From positions 3,968,001 through 4,032,000 of the forward strand of contig NZ_CP150300.1 of assembly GCF_037991315.1 (NCBI RefSeq): a stretch of DNA of 64,000 bases, given 5' to 3'. Position 1 is the stretch's first letter. Each line of letters opens with the position of its first letter. Below the pieces are notes generated by a model that made no database searches, was not told where the DNA came from, and worked only from the letters and a program-made list of their open reading frames with translations. Positions 8,928-17,879 of the stretch are shown in pieces. The position numbers and the translations under genes are program-made. Source of the DNA: Paenibacillus sp. FSL H8-0079. Its GTDB lineage: Bacteria > Bacillota > Bacilli > Paenibacillales > Paenibacillaceae.

Positions 8928-9898
8928 TTGAATAAGAAACTTTCTCCTTTAGAATATTTTATAAAATAATGTTGAATAACTGATGGGAGACTAGCTGCCA
9001 AAGATTGTTGTTCGTTTGGATTTAAAGAATGAAATGCAAAAATCCTTATTATTGACCATATAAAGAAAGCTTCTAATAACTCTATATAATTTTCTTCTAG
9101 TTGATTTACTTTACTATATGATTTAATGAATATTTTCCTATTTTCAACTGAAAGATGCAGAAATGTTTCAGCCATATCAAATAAATAAAAGCCATAACCA
9201 CAATTCGAAAAATCTATTGGTCGAGGAATATCTTCATAAAACACATAATTACTCTCGTGAAGGTCGGAATGAATGATTCCCCAGTTACACTGTTCTCCCT
9301 TATGTCTTTCTATCATTTTTGCTATTTTATGTGCTGACTCCTCCACATAAGAAAATGCTTCACTTGACACAAGTTCTAAATTTACCAACTGTTTTAATTG
9401 ATTAAGTGAAGAATATAAATGATCGGAATTGTATATTGGTCTATTAAAGCCGTCAGGTGCATTCCACTTCATAGAATGTTTATGTAAAGCCGCCATTAAA
9501 AGAGCCAAATTGGCAGTTTCATTACTTGTTGGCTCTCTGTTAAGCACCTTACCATTAACCCACTGGTGAACAGTCACAAGGAATTTATTGTCATTATAAT
9601 CAGTTGATATAACTGTGACCAGATCACCTTCGAGATTCCTTATAGGATTAGGTACAACAAGACCTGTATCTTCATTCAAGGCTTCAAGCCACATGAGTTC
9701 TGATTCGATATTTTCCTTTGAGTAATTGGAGCTCTTCGAGATATGGATTTTGATAAGAAACTTCGGATTATCGTCTTTTGTATGAACTCGGAATGTAACA
9801 TTATCACTTTCCCCGAGGTATACAATTTCACTAAAAATTATCGGGTATTGAATTAAGGCTTCTTTTGCTACCTTCGTATAATCCTCTTCAGAAAACAT
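8924..9898 (-). CDS. Aminoglycoside/choline-kinase-type phosphotransferase
   Basis: 324 residues with the APH fold. The catalytic loop is seen as IIHSDLHESNY (HxDxxxxN) and the metal-binding motif as PIDFSNCGYG (the usual D-F-G/E). An N-terminal ATP-binding lobe contains FLIKIHISK. It is closest in style to the Ser/Thr protein-kinase-like YihE/APH group found widely in Bacillota; antibiotic resistance is possible but not shown. The ATG at 9898 follows GGGGTGG by 5 bases; an ATG 24 bases upstream is an alternative. It is one unit of the motif-bounded array. Confidence 0.8.
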   Translation of the reverse strand: MFSEEDYTKVAKEALIQYPIIFSEIVYLGESDNVTFRVHTKDDNPKFLIKIHISKSSNYSKENIESELMWLEALNEDTGLVVPNPIRNLEGDLVTVISTDYNDNKFLVTVHQWVNGKVLNREPTSNETANLALLMAALHKHSMKWNAPDGFNRPIYNSDHLYSSLNQLKQLVNLELVSSEAFSYVEESAHKIAKMIERHKGEQCNWGIIHSDLHESNYVFYEDIPRPIDFSNCGYGFYLFDMAETFLHLSVENRKIFIKSYSKVNQLEENYIELLEAFFIWSIIRIFAFHSLNPNEQQSLAASLPSVIQHYFIKYSKGESFLFN

Positions 9899-9990
9899 AA
9901 CATCCACCCCAGTTGTTTCCATTTTTATAAAATGATTATATCAGGAATATTTATGCTATGAAGACCAAGATTGATTATAAACAAACTCTA

Positions 9991-10001
9991 CTGTCCATCA
10001 G
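9991..10001 (-). repeat. Unit-boundary motif, copy E
   Basis: Minus strand CTGATGGACAG, preceded by TTTTTAAA, 93 bases upstream of the phosphotransferase start. It is the most diverged copy and closes the array on its upstream side. Confidence 0.45.
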
Positions 10002-10269
10002 TTTAAAAAGATGCGCATTGCACAGTGTTGTCCGGATGCAACAGAAAAAGACCAAAAATTAATTAATATGTTGGCGACTTAAGTAGTGGTAAAAGAATAA
10101 ACGAAAATTAACGTGAATAATCTAGGGAGTGTCTTGTGCTCTTCTGATGACAATTATATAAGATTGACAGAAAAAGATGGGGGTTTATGCACTATTCGCA
10201 TTTGATTTTTATCGCTTTCATAGAGAATCGCATTTAACATGCTTACTTTGACATAATAATGTATGCTTG
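10002..10269. other. Intergenic region
   Basis: No gene that I can support. The last codons before copy E on the minus strand read ...CAMRIFLN then stop, so a lost array gene may have ended here, but no ORF remains. Confidence 0.35.
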
Positions 10270-10299
10270 TTGAGCCCCACCTTGGGAGTATGCTAAGAT
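10270..10299 (+). promoter_or_regulatory. Possible sigma-A promoter
   Basis: TTGAGC at 10270 and TAAGAT at 10294 with an 18-base spacer, 55 bases before the serine hydrolase start. Confidence 0.4.
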
Positions 10300-10354
10300 A
10301 ATGGACACCTATTTCCACAAAATCAATACAAATCAAACGCATAGAAAGGACACT

Positions 10355-11335
10355 ATGAATCCTTCATCACTGTCATCCAAGTTACAACAGATCGTTCCAC
10401 AACTGGATCTGCGAAGCTGCCTTGTCAGCGTACGCGGTGAGATTATGTACGAACACTACCGCAACCAAGAGGCTGCGACTGATATTGCAAAAATCAATTC
10501 TTGTACCAAGAGTGTGCTATCCGCACTCATTTGTATAGCGATGGATAAGGGGATTTTGCCTGAGGCATCTACCCCAATATCCACCTTTTTCCCGCAGTTG
10601 ACATCTGATCCTGATCCGCGCAAACCAGCGATCACACTGGAACAACTGCTTACCATGACAGCCGGATTCAACTGGGACGAGTTCGGCGGGCAGAATTCAT
10701 TCCCTCGCATGACCCGCACCGATCATTGGGTGGATTTTGCATTGGAACAACGCTTAAGTCATGAACCGGGTACATACATGGAATACAACTCCGGAGTATC
10801 ACAGATCCTATCCGCCATCCTGATGCAAAATGCAGGTATGAACGTAGCCGAGTTCGCAGAACGTTATCTTTTTGGCCCGCTGGGAATTAAGGATTATGAA
10901 TGGGAAAGTGACCCTCAAGGTGTACATACTGGCGGATTCGGTCTTAAAATGTTGCCCGCGGATCTACTGAAATTCGGTCAGCTGTTTCTACAGCAAGGTA
11001 TGTGGGAGGGTGAATCTCTCATTTCAAGTGATCTGGTATCGCGTTCGACGCAGCCTTTCATTACAGTCACTCCACCGAATCACGTAAGTTATGCTTGGCA
11101 TTGGTGGGTGGATGTCTATCCGAATGAAAGGTCTGTTGCCGAAGATATTACTGCTGAAGACGACAAACCCAATCTCCATTATTATTACGCGCGAGGGTTC
11201 GGTGGGCAGTATGTATACATTGTCCCAGAGCTGGAACTCGTTACGGTTTTAACTAATGACAAACGAAAGAAAGAGAAGCCTCCGCTGGATGTTTTCCCTC
11301 GATTAATCGCCCCTGAGCTATGGAAAATCTTATAA
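10355..11335 (+). CDS. Serine hydrolase, beta-lactamase/DD-peptidase fold
   Basis: 326 residues. The SxxK nucleophile motif is SCTKS (about residue 50), the second-motif Tyr is in MEYNSGVSQ (YxN, about 148-150), and a third motif-like HTGGFGLKM follows. No signal peptide is visible, so it is probably cytoplasmic: an esterase or amide hydrolase of the AmpC/class C-like group rather than a secreted penicillin-binding protein. The ATG at 10355 has AAAGGA 4 bases upstream and is preferred over 10301. It converges on a second, broken hydrolase of the same superfamily. Confidence 0.85.
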   Translation: MNPSSLSSKLQQIVPQLDLRSCLVSVRGEIMYEHYRNQEAATDIAKINSCTKSVLSALICIAMDKGILPEASTPISTFFPQLTSDPDPRKPAITLEQLLTMTAGFNWDEFGGQNSFPRMTRTDHWVDFALEQRLSHEPGTYMEYNSGVSQILSAILMQNAGMNVAEFAERYLFGPLGIKDYEWESDPQGVHTGGFGLKMLPADLLKFGQLFLQQGMWEGESLISSDLVSRSTQPFITVTPPNHVSYAWHWWVDVYPNERSVAEDITAEDDKPNLHYYYARGFGGQYVYIVPELELVTVLTNDKRKKEKPPLDVFPRLIAPELWKIL

Positions 11336-11370
11336 CCGGAGGCAGTCCTATCTATCCTGTTCGACCAATG

Positions 11371-11414
11371 AACCCCCAATCTTGTGGCCATAACCTGACC
11401 ATAGGTTGGGGGTT
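11371..11414. terminator. Bidirectional terminator
   Basis: AACCCCCAA and TTGGGGGTT arms around an inner AACCT/AGGTT stem, between two convergent genes. Confidence 0.65.
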
Positions 11415-11419
11415 ATTCG

Positions 11420-12440
11420 TCATGCCAAAGCTTCTTCGATAGCAATTGTTATTGGATACGGACCAGACTCTTGATTAGAGACCACAACCAGTTGTAGATC
11501 ATAGTCCGGATACACGGAAGACATGAACGACACCCCTGGATCAAACCCCATGACATGAAATTTGAAAATGTCTTCCTCCTTGCGGTCAATCCAGATACCC
11601 TGCCCATAGTACTCTTCATCCTCTTGATGAGCATGTGGTGTTAATAACTGCTGTGTCGTCTCTTCATTCAACAATTGGGGACCCAGCAAAGCATCCCAAA
11701 ATCGAATCATATCCGGTGCCGTAACATAGGCCCCACCGTCCGATCCACCTTTGACAGGAATGGAGAACATATTGGTATTCCAAGAGCCATCTTCATGATC
11801 GATATACCCTAAAGCTGTGTTACGCGGGAGCTGATCTGTTAAGAAATAACCGGAGTCTTTCATGCCACACCTTTTGAAAATGTGCTCTTCCACATAATCT
11901 GTAAACGCCAGTCCTGAATGTTGCTCCACGATAAGCCCCAGCACAATGAAACCCGCATTGTTGTAGTGAAAACGTTCACCCGGAGCAGACTTCATTGGCA
12001 AATGCTGAAACATGGGCAGAAAGTCACTTAATCGCCGCATCGTGTAGACGGGTCTGTCTTTCCATAATTCTGAAAAGTCATCCATCACTTCTTCATCGAA
12101 ATAATCCGGAATGCCTGACGTGTGTGTTAACAACTGCTGGATGGTGATTCTTTTGTCCCATAGTGGAAACTCCACATCCAACACATCCGTAAGCTTGGAA
12201 TCCGCAGACAACTTGCCTGCTTCAAATAGTTGCTACACTCACTGCCGTGAAGATCTTACATCCTGATGCAATACCGAACCGTGTATGCACCTGATTAGCC
12301 AGTTCTTCGCTGCGATTCGCATAGCCACGTTTCATATTCAAAAGGGTTTTCCCGCCTTGCTGGAGTAATACAACACCCGAAAAATTCACGCGTTCCATGA
12401 CTTCTTCTACTTTTGTTGTTAGCTCTAATACATTCAACAT
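11420..12440 (-). pseudogene. Serine hydrolase (beta-lactamase fold), frameshifted
   Basis: The N-terminal part reads from an ATG at 12440 (AGGTGG 8 bases upstream) through FGIASGCKIFTAVSV, containing SxxK as SGCK, and then stops at about 12222. Shifting the frame by one base at about 12227 continues smoothly as QLFEAGKLSADSKLTDVL, then LLTHTSGIPDYF and FHYNNAGF (YxN) to 11420. One extra base in GTGTAGCAACTA explains the break. All catalytic motifs are otherwise intact, so this is either a recent mutation or a sequencing error. The intact protein would be about 340 residues and paralogous to the gene it faces. Confidence 0.8.
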
Positions 12441-12526
12441 TTTGTTTTCCACCTACTTGTCTATGTATTCTTTATACTCTCATTTTCAATTCTTCGTCAT
12501 ATCCTGCATACCTGCCAAACTCCCAT

Positions 12527-12570
12527 AAAAAGAAGGATTACTCCCTTATAAAAGGAAATAACCCTTCTTC
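12527..12570 (-). terminator. Probable terminator
   Basis: Interrupted stem GAAGGATTACTCC / GGAAATAACCCTTC with a T-run on the minus strand (CTTCTTTTTATG), downstream of the DUF1361 gene. Confidence 0.6.
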
Positions 12571-12679
12571 AAACAACGTAAGTTTAAGTTGGACAAAGCA
12601 TGCTCAACTGCCGTTCAATCATTTGTTCCACTCGTTTTACGGAGATTTTATCTGGCTGCATGTCTCGAGTCAACATGAA

Positions 12680-13408
12680 TTAGCGCAACGCTTGTATGTC
12701 TGCTTCAGGATTTACTGCACTCTTCTTCGTTTCACGGGGAGACCTCGTATTGATCAGATAGTACAATGTGGCATAGATTGTAGTGATAAACGTACCAAAA
12801 AACAAACAAAACGCAAGAGAAGGGCGGCTTACACTTTCGTGCATCAGCTCAATCAGCGTCTCGCGATTCGTCAGTGCATCCCAGCTATTCAGTCGATATA
12901 CACGTCCAAGCAATACCCCATAACTTCCCAAAGCACACCCAGCCAATACAAAGATCCAAGATGCCCATCGTCCAACACGGCGATAGATCACTTCCTGAAG
13001 CTGATACATCGATAGGAATCCAAGTAGGAGTCCAGTCCAGACAAACATTAATACAACGCTCAAGTCGTACCAATAGGTGTAGTCCACTCCGTTCCCACCA
13101 TAATAACGGGAACTTCTCGCTGTCAGATGAACCAAATCCGTAACAATGTAAGAAGAGTTCGGGAAAAATAACAACCACAGCAGACCACTTGCGACTGCAA
13201 GCCACGTGGCACCTTTCCATTTCACATCACTTAGAAGATAGGCTGCATAAGAGAACACAAAAGGAATCCAGCCCAAGAACAGATTCCAGATCAGGAAGCG
13301 GAAATAACGCTGATCCAGCCAATCTGCGGCTACGTAGTACAAGCCAAGCGTTACTATAGTAACCACACTAAGGAAAATAAATATGCGAATATAATTCAGT
13401 TTTCTCAA
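12680..13408 (-). CDS. DUF1361 family integral membrane protein
   Basis: About 242 residues with six or seven hydrophobic segments. Family-type phrases are present: RFLIWNLFLGWIPF, WLLFFPNSSYIVTDLVHL and YGVLLGRVYRLNSWD. The TTG at 13408 has GAGGT 8 bases upstream and is preferred; a GTG at 13423 is also in frame. It follows the unknown gene at 13438 closely and is probably cotranscribed. The function of DUF1361 proteins is not known. Confidence 0.8.
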   Translation of the reverse strand: MRKLNYIRIFIFLSVVTIVTLGLYYVAADWLDQRYFRFLIWNLFLGWIPFVFSYAAYLLSDVKWKGATWLAVASGLLWLLFFPNSSYIVTDLVHLTARSSRYYGGNGVDYTYWYDLSVVLMFVWTGLLLGFLSMYQLQEVIYRRVGRWASWIFVLAGCALGSYGVLLGRVYRLNSWDALTNRETLIELMHESVSRPSLAFCLFFGTFITTIYATLYYLINTRSPRETKKSAVNPEADIQALR

Positions 13409-13437
13409 TGATTCTGACCTCACTTGATAAAATTCAA

Positions 13438-13989
13438 TTAATTGCGAAAATATCGGATGATTTCTTCCTTATTCTTTTCCACACGTAAATTCAATCCTCG
13501 CTTATCCTTTAATCCATATTGCTGCAATTCATGCCCCGGATCAAGCACCAACGGTTTAGTCGCCACATCGACCAGCAAATCCATCGTCAGTTGATAGGTT
13601 TCCCGTAACTTGTCCATCGGCAGAGAAGATTCATACCGTTTAATCAGCTCAATCAGACGTTCAGCATACACGAGACGAACCATACTGTCCGCACTCTTCA
13701 ATTGTCTTGAAGCAAATGCTGTAATTGCCTTAATTATACTGGGTTCTGTCCGATGTTTGGCAATCAACGCAAGTTCATCCACCGCATCCCAATTCATGAT
13801 AGACAGCTCAGAACTTAATTGTTGAATTCGCTCCTCTATCCATTGTTCCTCTAACTCTTGGGGTACGTCCCATCGCTTATAGTCCGCATATACGCCTTCT
13901 CGATGCATTTGTATTGCGCTTCCGTAATGTTTGACGAACAAATCCTTTGCTACACCCCAATCGGTCTCTTCCATCTTAACCACCACCAT
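13438..13989 (-). CDS. Hypothetical protein, about 183 aa
   Basis: Mostly helical, acidic, with no membrane segment or signal peptide. Phrases such as DELALIAKHRTEPSIIKAITAFASRQL and MVRLVYAERLIELIKRYESSLP suggest HEAT-like helical pairs. The start is unclear: ATG at 13989, GTG codons at 13986/13983 or ATG at 13974 all fit the AAAAGG site imperfectly. Not recognised. It precedes the DUF1361 gene by 29 bases. Confidence 0.6.
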   Translation of the reverse strand: MVVVKMEETDWGVAKDLFVKHYGSAIQMHREGVYADYKRWDVPQELEEQWIEERIQQLSSELSIMNWDAVDELALIAKHRTEPSIIKAITAFASRQLKSADSMVRLVYAERLIELIKRYESSLPMDKLRETYQLTMDLLVDVATKPLVLDPGHELQQYGLKDKRGLNLRVEKNKEEIIRYFRN

Positions 13990-14105
13990 GCCTTTTCCTA
14001 TTTGTGCTTACGCTTTTACCCCACTCACATGTCATATTACATAAATTTACTACTCTCCAAGCATACTAGGATCATACCATTTACCAAAGGAGAATCAAAT
14101 TTACA

Positions 14106-14762
14106 ATGAATCCGAATTCGATGCACCCTCAAAATCTAGTACAACCCACTATGAATGCAAATCCAAATGTCACTCCTAACATGAATCATGGCGGCCATGA
14201 GATGTTCGATGTGCATGAGATTCTGTCCTCCACTATTAACGTGCTGGATCAATATATGATCTTTCGTACATTTGTGCAGAGCCAGGAACTGATTGGCATT
14301 CTGGACCGGCAGTACAATTTCATTTTATCCCAGTACAATCTGACAGCAGAGTGTTTTGCATCCGGACAGAAGCCTCATCAAGAGACGGCAACCTATATGA
14401 TTCCCAACATCGTTCCGCCGGTATATGGTCTTAAGCCCTCGGCACCGAAGAAACCGAACCAGAGCTTGGCTGATGTAAAGGATGCCGGAATTAGCGGTCA
14501 TATGCTGGGACTGATCAAGTCACATGCAAGTCTGCTCGGCATGTCGTGCAGCGAGATCACGAATGGCACGGTTCGCCGAGTCATCGCTTCTCAGATCCAA
14601 CATTTTATCGAGATGGCCTATGAAATTTTCATGTTCCAGAATCAAAACGCCTACTATCAAGTACCTCAACTCACTATAAGTGATACACAACAGATGCTTC
14701 AGGCATACATTCCAGCAACCGGAGCACCTCAGATGCCTACCAGCAATAAACCACTTCATTAA
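14106..14762 (+). CDS. CotF-like spore coat protein
   Basis: 218 residues: an Asn/Pro/Met-rich N-terminal tail, then a ferritin-like four-helix region (FDVHEILSSTINVLDQYMIF, QELIGILDRQYNFILSQYN, ISGHMLGLIKSHASLLGMSC), ending in a Pro-rich tail. This layout matches CotF-type coat proteins of Bacillales, which assemble on the outside of the forespore under late sigma factors. AAAGGAG lies about 13 bases before the ATG, which is long. Confidence 0.75.
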   Translation: MNPNSMHPQNLVQPTMNANPNVTPNMNHGGHEMFDVHEILSSTINVLDQYMIFRTFVQSQELIGILDRQYNFILSQYNLTAECFASGQKPHQETATYMIPNIVPPVYGLKPSAPKKPNQSLADVKDAGISGHMLGLIKSHASLLGMSCSEITNGTVRRVIASQIQHFIEMAYEIFMFQNQNAYYQVPQLTISDTQQMLQAYIPATGAPQMPTSNKPLH

Positions 14763-14801
14763 TTAGAAAATAAAGTCCGATTCCCCAGAACAGTCTCTTC
14801 A

Positions 14802-14831
14802 ACCCATTCGGGTTTTAGGGACTTTTTTTTG
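14802..14831 (+). terminator. Rho-independent terminator
   Basis: AGTCTCTTCAACCC / GGGTTTTAGGGACT stem followed by eight T. Confidence 0.85.
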
Positions 14832-15003
14832 ACTATTTGCAATCATTTTCCTACTGAAGACTCTTGATTCGGTTACCAGAAACTGGTTTAATCAAAGACA
14901 AACACGTACATAGTCAACTTATGGATCATACATATACAATTCGGTGAAATGCGGTTATACGAGAATTCAAATGGCTTTTTCTTCATTATGGGAGGTTATA
15001 CGA

Positions 15004-15957
15004 ATGAGATGGAAGCAACCTGCTAAACTTGGTTTACTGGCTATGGCTCTCGGCTGTACTGCCATTGGCTCAACACTTACGACCTCAACAACACTGGCTG
15101 CACCTATCCCTGCTTCCAAAACCGTGTATCATCAATTCCAAACCTATCGAACAGCAGCAGTGAAGTCCACAGAAAGTCTGGTTAAAGCGCGTAAATACCT
15201 GATGAATCATATCGATAAAGTCGGCCCTTGGCAGGCCACATTAATGACGCTGCAATTAGAGAACATGCAGAACGTGAAGCTGGCTGATGTGGATTACCAA
15301 ATGTATACGGAACAGTTTCAACAAGCCATATCTCAAGCCCATGAACAACTTGGTTACGAACAGAAGCTTACATATAGTCGTCTCCTCAAAGAAATTAAAG
15401 ATCCGACAGCGAAGAAGCTTCTGCAGGAAGCATCTGAACTCGGGTTCAAACTGGAAACCAGTGAAGGCTTGTATTACCCCATCATCAATTATGAGATATA
15501 CCAAAAGTTCAAACCCTTTGTCCAGGCAGACATTGGCGCGTACATTGAAATTATGGCTACCGAGTCCAATCAAATGACGACTTCAGATGGTGGCATTATC
15601 ATCTCCTGGGACGAATTAATTCAGCGTACATTGAAGAAAGAAGCCTTTTTGAATAACTTCCCGAATTCCAATCGTACAACCAAAATAAAACAGTGGTTAT
15701 TTGTGGATTATCTGTTTTACGGAAGTGACAATACGCCTGCTTACGACTGGTACACTGACGAAGAAATCCGCACCATGGACCCTGAAGTGAAAAAAGCTTA
15801 CGAGAAAGCGTTGGCTACGCGGGAGCCCGAAACGAAGAGTATTCTTCTCGATACCATGGAAAAGATTTTGCTGGTTCTCAATCAGAACAATGATGAGCTT
15901 ACACCTGAAGTCCGAGCAATCATTGAACCTGTTCAACAACAATTTGCCCGTGAATAA
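15004..15957 (+). CDS. Secreted hypothetical protein, 317 aa
   Basis: A signal peptide (RWKQPAKLGLLAMALG...) ends at about residue 33 at an Ala-Ala-Pro site. The mature protein is mostly helical and charged (TYSRLLKEIKDPTAKKLLQEAS, MDPEVKKAYEKALATREPETK) and contains WLFVDYLFYGSDNTPAYDWYTDEE. The ATG at 15004 has GGGAGG 8 bases upstream; the longer reading from 14944 would bury the signal peptide. Not recognised; no catalytic motif seen. Confidence 0.65.
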   Translation: MRWKQPAKLGLLAMALGCTAIGSTLTTSTTLAAPIPASKTVYHQFQTYRTAAVKSTESLVKARKYLMNHIDKVGPWQATLMTLQLENMQNVKLADVDYQMYTEQFQQAISQAHEQLGYEQKLTYSRLLKEIKDPTAKKLLQEASELGFKLETSEGLYYPIINYEIYQKFKPFVQADIGAYIEIMATESNQMTTSDGGIIISWDELIQRTLKKEAFLNNFPNSNRTTKIKQWLFVDYLFYGSDNTPAYDWYTDEEIRTMDPEVKKAYEKALATREPETKSILLDTMEKILLVLNQNNDELTPEVRAIIEPVQQQFARE

Positions 15958-15988
15958 TCGGATAGTGAATAGCAGAATGTGAATGCAA

Positions 15989-16025
15989 AAAAGCGGCAAT
16001 CCTCATGACAGAGGTTGTCGCTTTT
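15989..16025. terminator. Bidirectional terminator
   Basis: AAAAGCGGCAATCCTC / GAGGTTGTCGCTTTT stem between convergent genes, with A- and T-runs on both sides. Confidence 0.8.
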
Positions 16026-16055
16026 AAGTTTATATATCATGTCCTTAAACTTTAA

Positions 16056-16991
16056 TCAAAGAGTTGAAGTGTCTATCGATGTAAGTTTGTTCGGATTGAC
16101 GACGAGATAAGCTCCCTCAATCCGCTCACCGGAAGGGTCCAACTCTATACAGAGTACCTCGGACAACTGCCCTTCTTTCATCAACGCGAGTTGAAGCTCG
16201 CCATTGATCCACATGGGCACCCATTCTCTATCACGCAATCGAGTAAGGACTCGTCGTGAGGTCAGGAGGGCAAGCACGCCTTTGTGAACGTTCATCGTTC
16301 TCATAACGGTATGCACAACGCCACCGCCATCTGCTGTAAATACAGGATGATCCGCCAGTAACTCGAGCATGGTAGAGACGTCATAACGAAGGAAAGCCGT
16401 TGTAAAACGGCTCAGCAATTCACCTTTGGCTATCAAATCCGCATCACTCTGCTCGATCGGCGGAAGTCTTTCGGGCAGATTTCGTCTGGCGCGGCTAAAG
16501 ATTTGGCGGCAGTTACTCTCCGTTTTGCCCAGCCAATCCGCTATTTCGGAATAATCATATCGGAACGCTTCACGAAGGACAAACACTGCCCGTTCCATGG
16601 GCGATAGACGCTCCAACATGATCAGATAGGCGTAGGAGATCAGTTCTTTTTTCTCCATCGTTTCCTCTGGCATGTTCTCCTCTTCACTGTCACCCATCGG
16701 CTCTGGCAGCCACTCACCAACATAACTTTCCCGCTGGTTGCGGGCGGAATTTAGCAGATTCAAGCTTCGGTTCACAACCAGTCTGGCGATGTAGGACTTG
16801 GGATTACGAATATCCTGAGCAGACGTACTCTGAATCCCAGCAAAGCAATCCTGCACAATATCTTCAGCTTCTACCACACTGCCCAGCATGCGGTAAGCTA
16901 TTGAAAATGCATATTTTTTATAACGAATATACAGCTCACCAACATCCAGAGAAGACAATTCTGGCTCATTAGCGTGGATATTAGAATTCAT
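16056..16991 (-). CDS. ECF sigma factor, ECF41 (SigJ-like) type
   Basis: 311 residues, longer than a plain ECF sigma. Sigma region 2 (YKKYAFSIAYRMLGSVVEAEDIVQDCF, about 25-52) and region 4 (LSPMERAVFVLREAFRYDYSEIADWLGKTESNCRQIFSRAR, about 125-165) are followed by a SnoaL-like C-terminal domain of about 120 residues. This extension and the neighbouring carboxymuconolactone decarboxylase define the ECF41 group, where the extension replaces a separate anti-sigma factor. The ATG at 16991 has AGAGGAGG 8 bases upstream. It is cotranscribed with the gene at 17026. Confidence 0.9.
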   Translation of the reverse strand: MNSNIHANEPELSSLDVGELYIRYKKYAFSIAYRMLGSVVEAEDIVQDCFAGIQSTSAQDIRNPKSYIARLVVNRSLNLLNSARNQRESYVGEWLPEPMGDSEEENMPEETMEKKELISYAYLIMLERLSPMERAVFVLREAFRYDYSEIADWLGKTESNCRQIFSRARRNLPERLPPIEQSDADLIAKGELLSRFTTAFLRYDVSTMLELLADHPVFTADGGGVVHTVMRTMNVHKGVLALLTSRRVLTRLRDREWVPMWINGELQLALMKEGQLSEVLCIELDPSGERIEGAYLVVNPNKLTSIDTSTL

Positions 16992-17025
16992 GAGAACGGC
17001 CTCCTCTGGCATGGTGCGTGTAGTT

Positions 17026-17472
17026 TTAGTTAAAGCAACCCGGATACATTCCAGTTGTAATCGCAATCCGGTTCCAGTTATTAATCGTGTTAATGGCCAA
17101 GATCAGATCCACCAGTTCGGATTCACTGAAGTGCTCACGAACCTTATCGTACAATGCAAGTGGTACGCCCTGCTCCAAGATTTTAGTCACCGCTTCAGCC
17201 AGTTCCAGCATAACACGTTCTTGATCCGTGAAGAAAGCCACCTCACGCCACACACTTAACAAGAGAATATGATCCGCATAATCTCCCAGTTTCATCAGAT
17301 CTTTGGCATGCATATCGAGACAAAAGGCACAGCCATTGATCTGGGACACGCGGATTTTCAACAACTCGTATAACACTTTATTCTCAAATTGCCCGGATAT
17401 ATATTGCTCCATCGCCATCATCGCTTTAAAAGCACCTGGACTCACTGCTCTGTAGTTCGTTCTTAAATTCAT
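17026..17472 (-). CDS. Carboxymuconolactone decarboxylase / AhpD-like protein
   Basis: 148 residues with the AhpD-type redox motif NGCAFCLDMHAKD (CxxC plus His, about 47-59) and the C-terminal INTINNWNRIAI. Such proteins are the usual partner of ECF41 sigma factors (known of the family) and may act as peroxide or electrophile reductases. It lies 34 bases upstream of the sigma gene, so the two form one operon. GGAGG precedes the ATG by 10 bases. The upstream promoter fits the ECF41 consensus. Confidence 0.85.
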   Translation of the reverse strand: MNLRTNYRAVSPGAFKAMMAMEQYISGQFENKVLYELLKIRVSQINGCAFCLDMHAKDLMKLGDYADHILLLSVWREVAFFTDQERVMLELAEAVTKILEQGVPLALYDKVREHFSESELVDLILAINTINNWNRIAITTGMYPGCFN

Positions 17473-17509
17473 TTCTCATTCGCCTCCGTCATTTGGTCTA
17501 CATACTGAA

Positions 17510-17536
17510 GACAAACGACCGTAGGGATCTGTGACA
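17510..17536 (-). promoter_or_regulatory. ECF41-type autoregulated promoter
   Basis: Minus strand TGTCACA at 17536-17530, a 16-base spacer, then TGTC at 17513-17510. The published ECF41 consensus is TGTCACA with CGTC at a similar distance. It sits 38 bases before the CMD gene. Confidence 0.65.
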
Positions 17537-17879
17537 TTCTTTGCGAAAATCTTTTTATGTCCATAAGAATGGTTGCTCAACTAACGAATATTCACATTGC
17601 AATTCTAAACAGTAAACCTCCATAAAGCCATCAATGAGTAAAAGAAATAACATACTGAATGTCTGTCCTCTTTCTATAAAATTAACATATGACGTAAGAA
17701 AAATCCGGATTTTTCCGTATCCATGTACGGTTTTTACTGAGCTGTTTGTGATTTCAACCAAAAGTAGGTTGGGAATATTGATACATTGACCAAAAGAGTA
17801 GTAACATACGGCTAATCAAGTTAACTTTTCTAACATTAAAAAGAGAATCGTTTATTCATATCAGCAAGGAGTGTTTCAT
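17537..17879. other. Intergenic region before the Rieske gene
   Basis: Between divergent genes. Small frames here have poor composition and no ribosome binding site. The Rieske gene promoter must lie here but is not clear. Confidence 0.4.

Noticed and set aside
8924..9898. Confirmed aminoglycoside resistance gene
   Set aside because: The fold is right but this superfamily has many substrates, so resistance cannot be claimed from sequence.
6807..10001. Classical integron attC sites
   Set aside because: The core TAAC is present but the paired GTTRRRY box and long imperfect palindrome of 60-130 bases are not found in any interval, and there is no IntI.
12413..13015. 200-residue plus-strand frame
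   Set aside because: It lies opposite the DUF1361 gene, has Cys/His/Arg-rich composition and no ribosome binding site. It is an antisense shadow.
14106..14762. Ferritin-like oxidase
   Set aside because: The helices look ferritin-like but the metal-binding Glu/His pairs are missing, and Asn/Pro-rich tails fit a coat protein better.
17555..17761. 68-residue minus-strand frame before the Rieske gene
   Set aside because: It has no ribosome binding site and unusual composition, and lies upstream of the ECF41 promoter in an AT-rich intergenic region.
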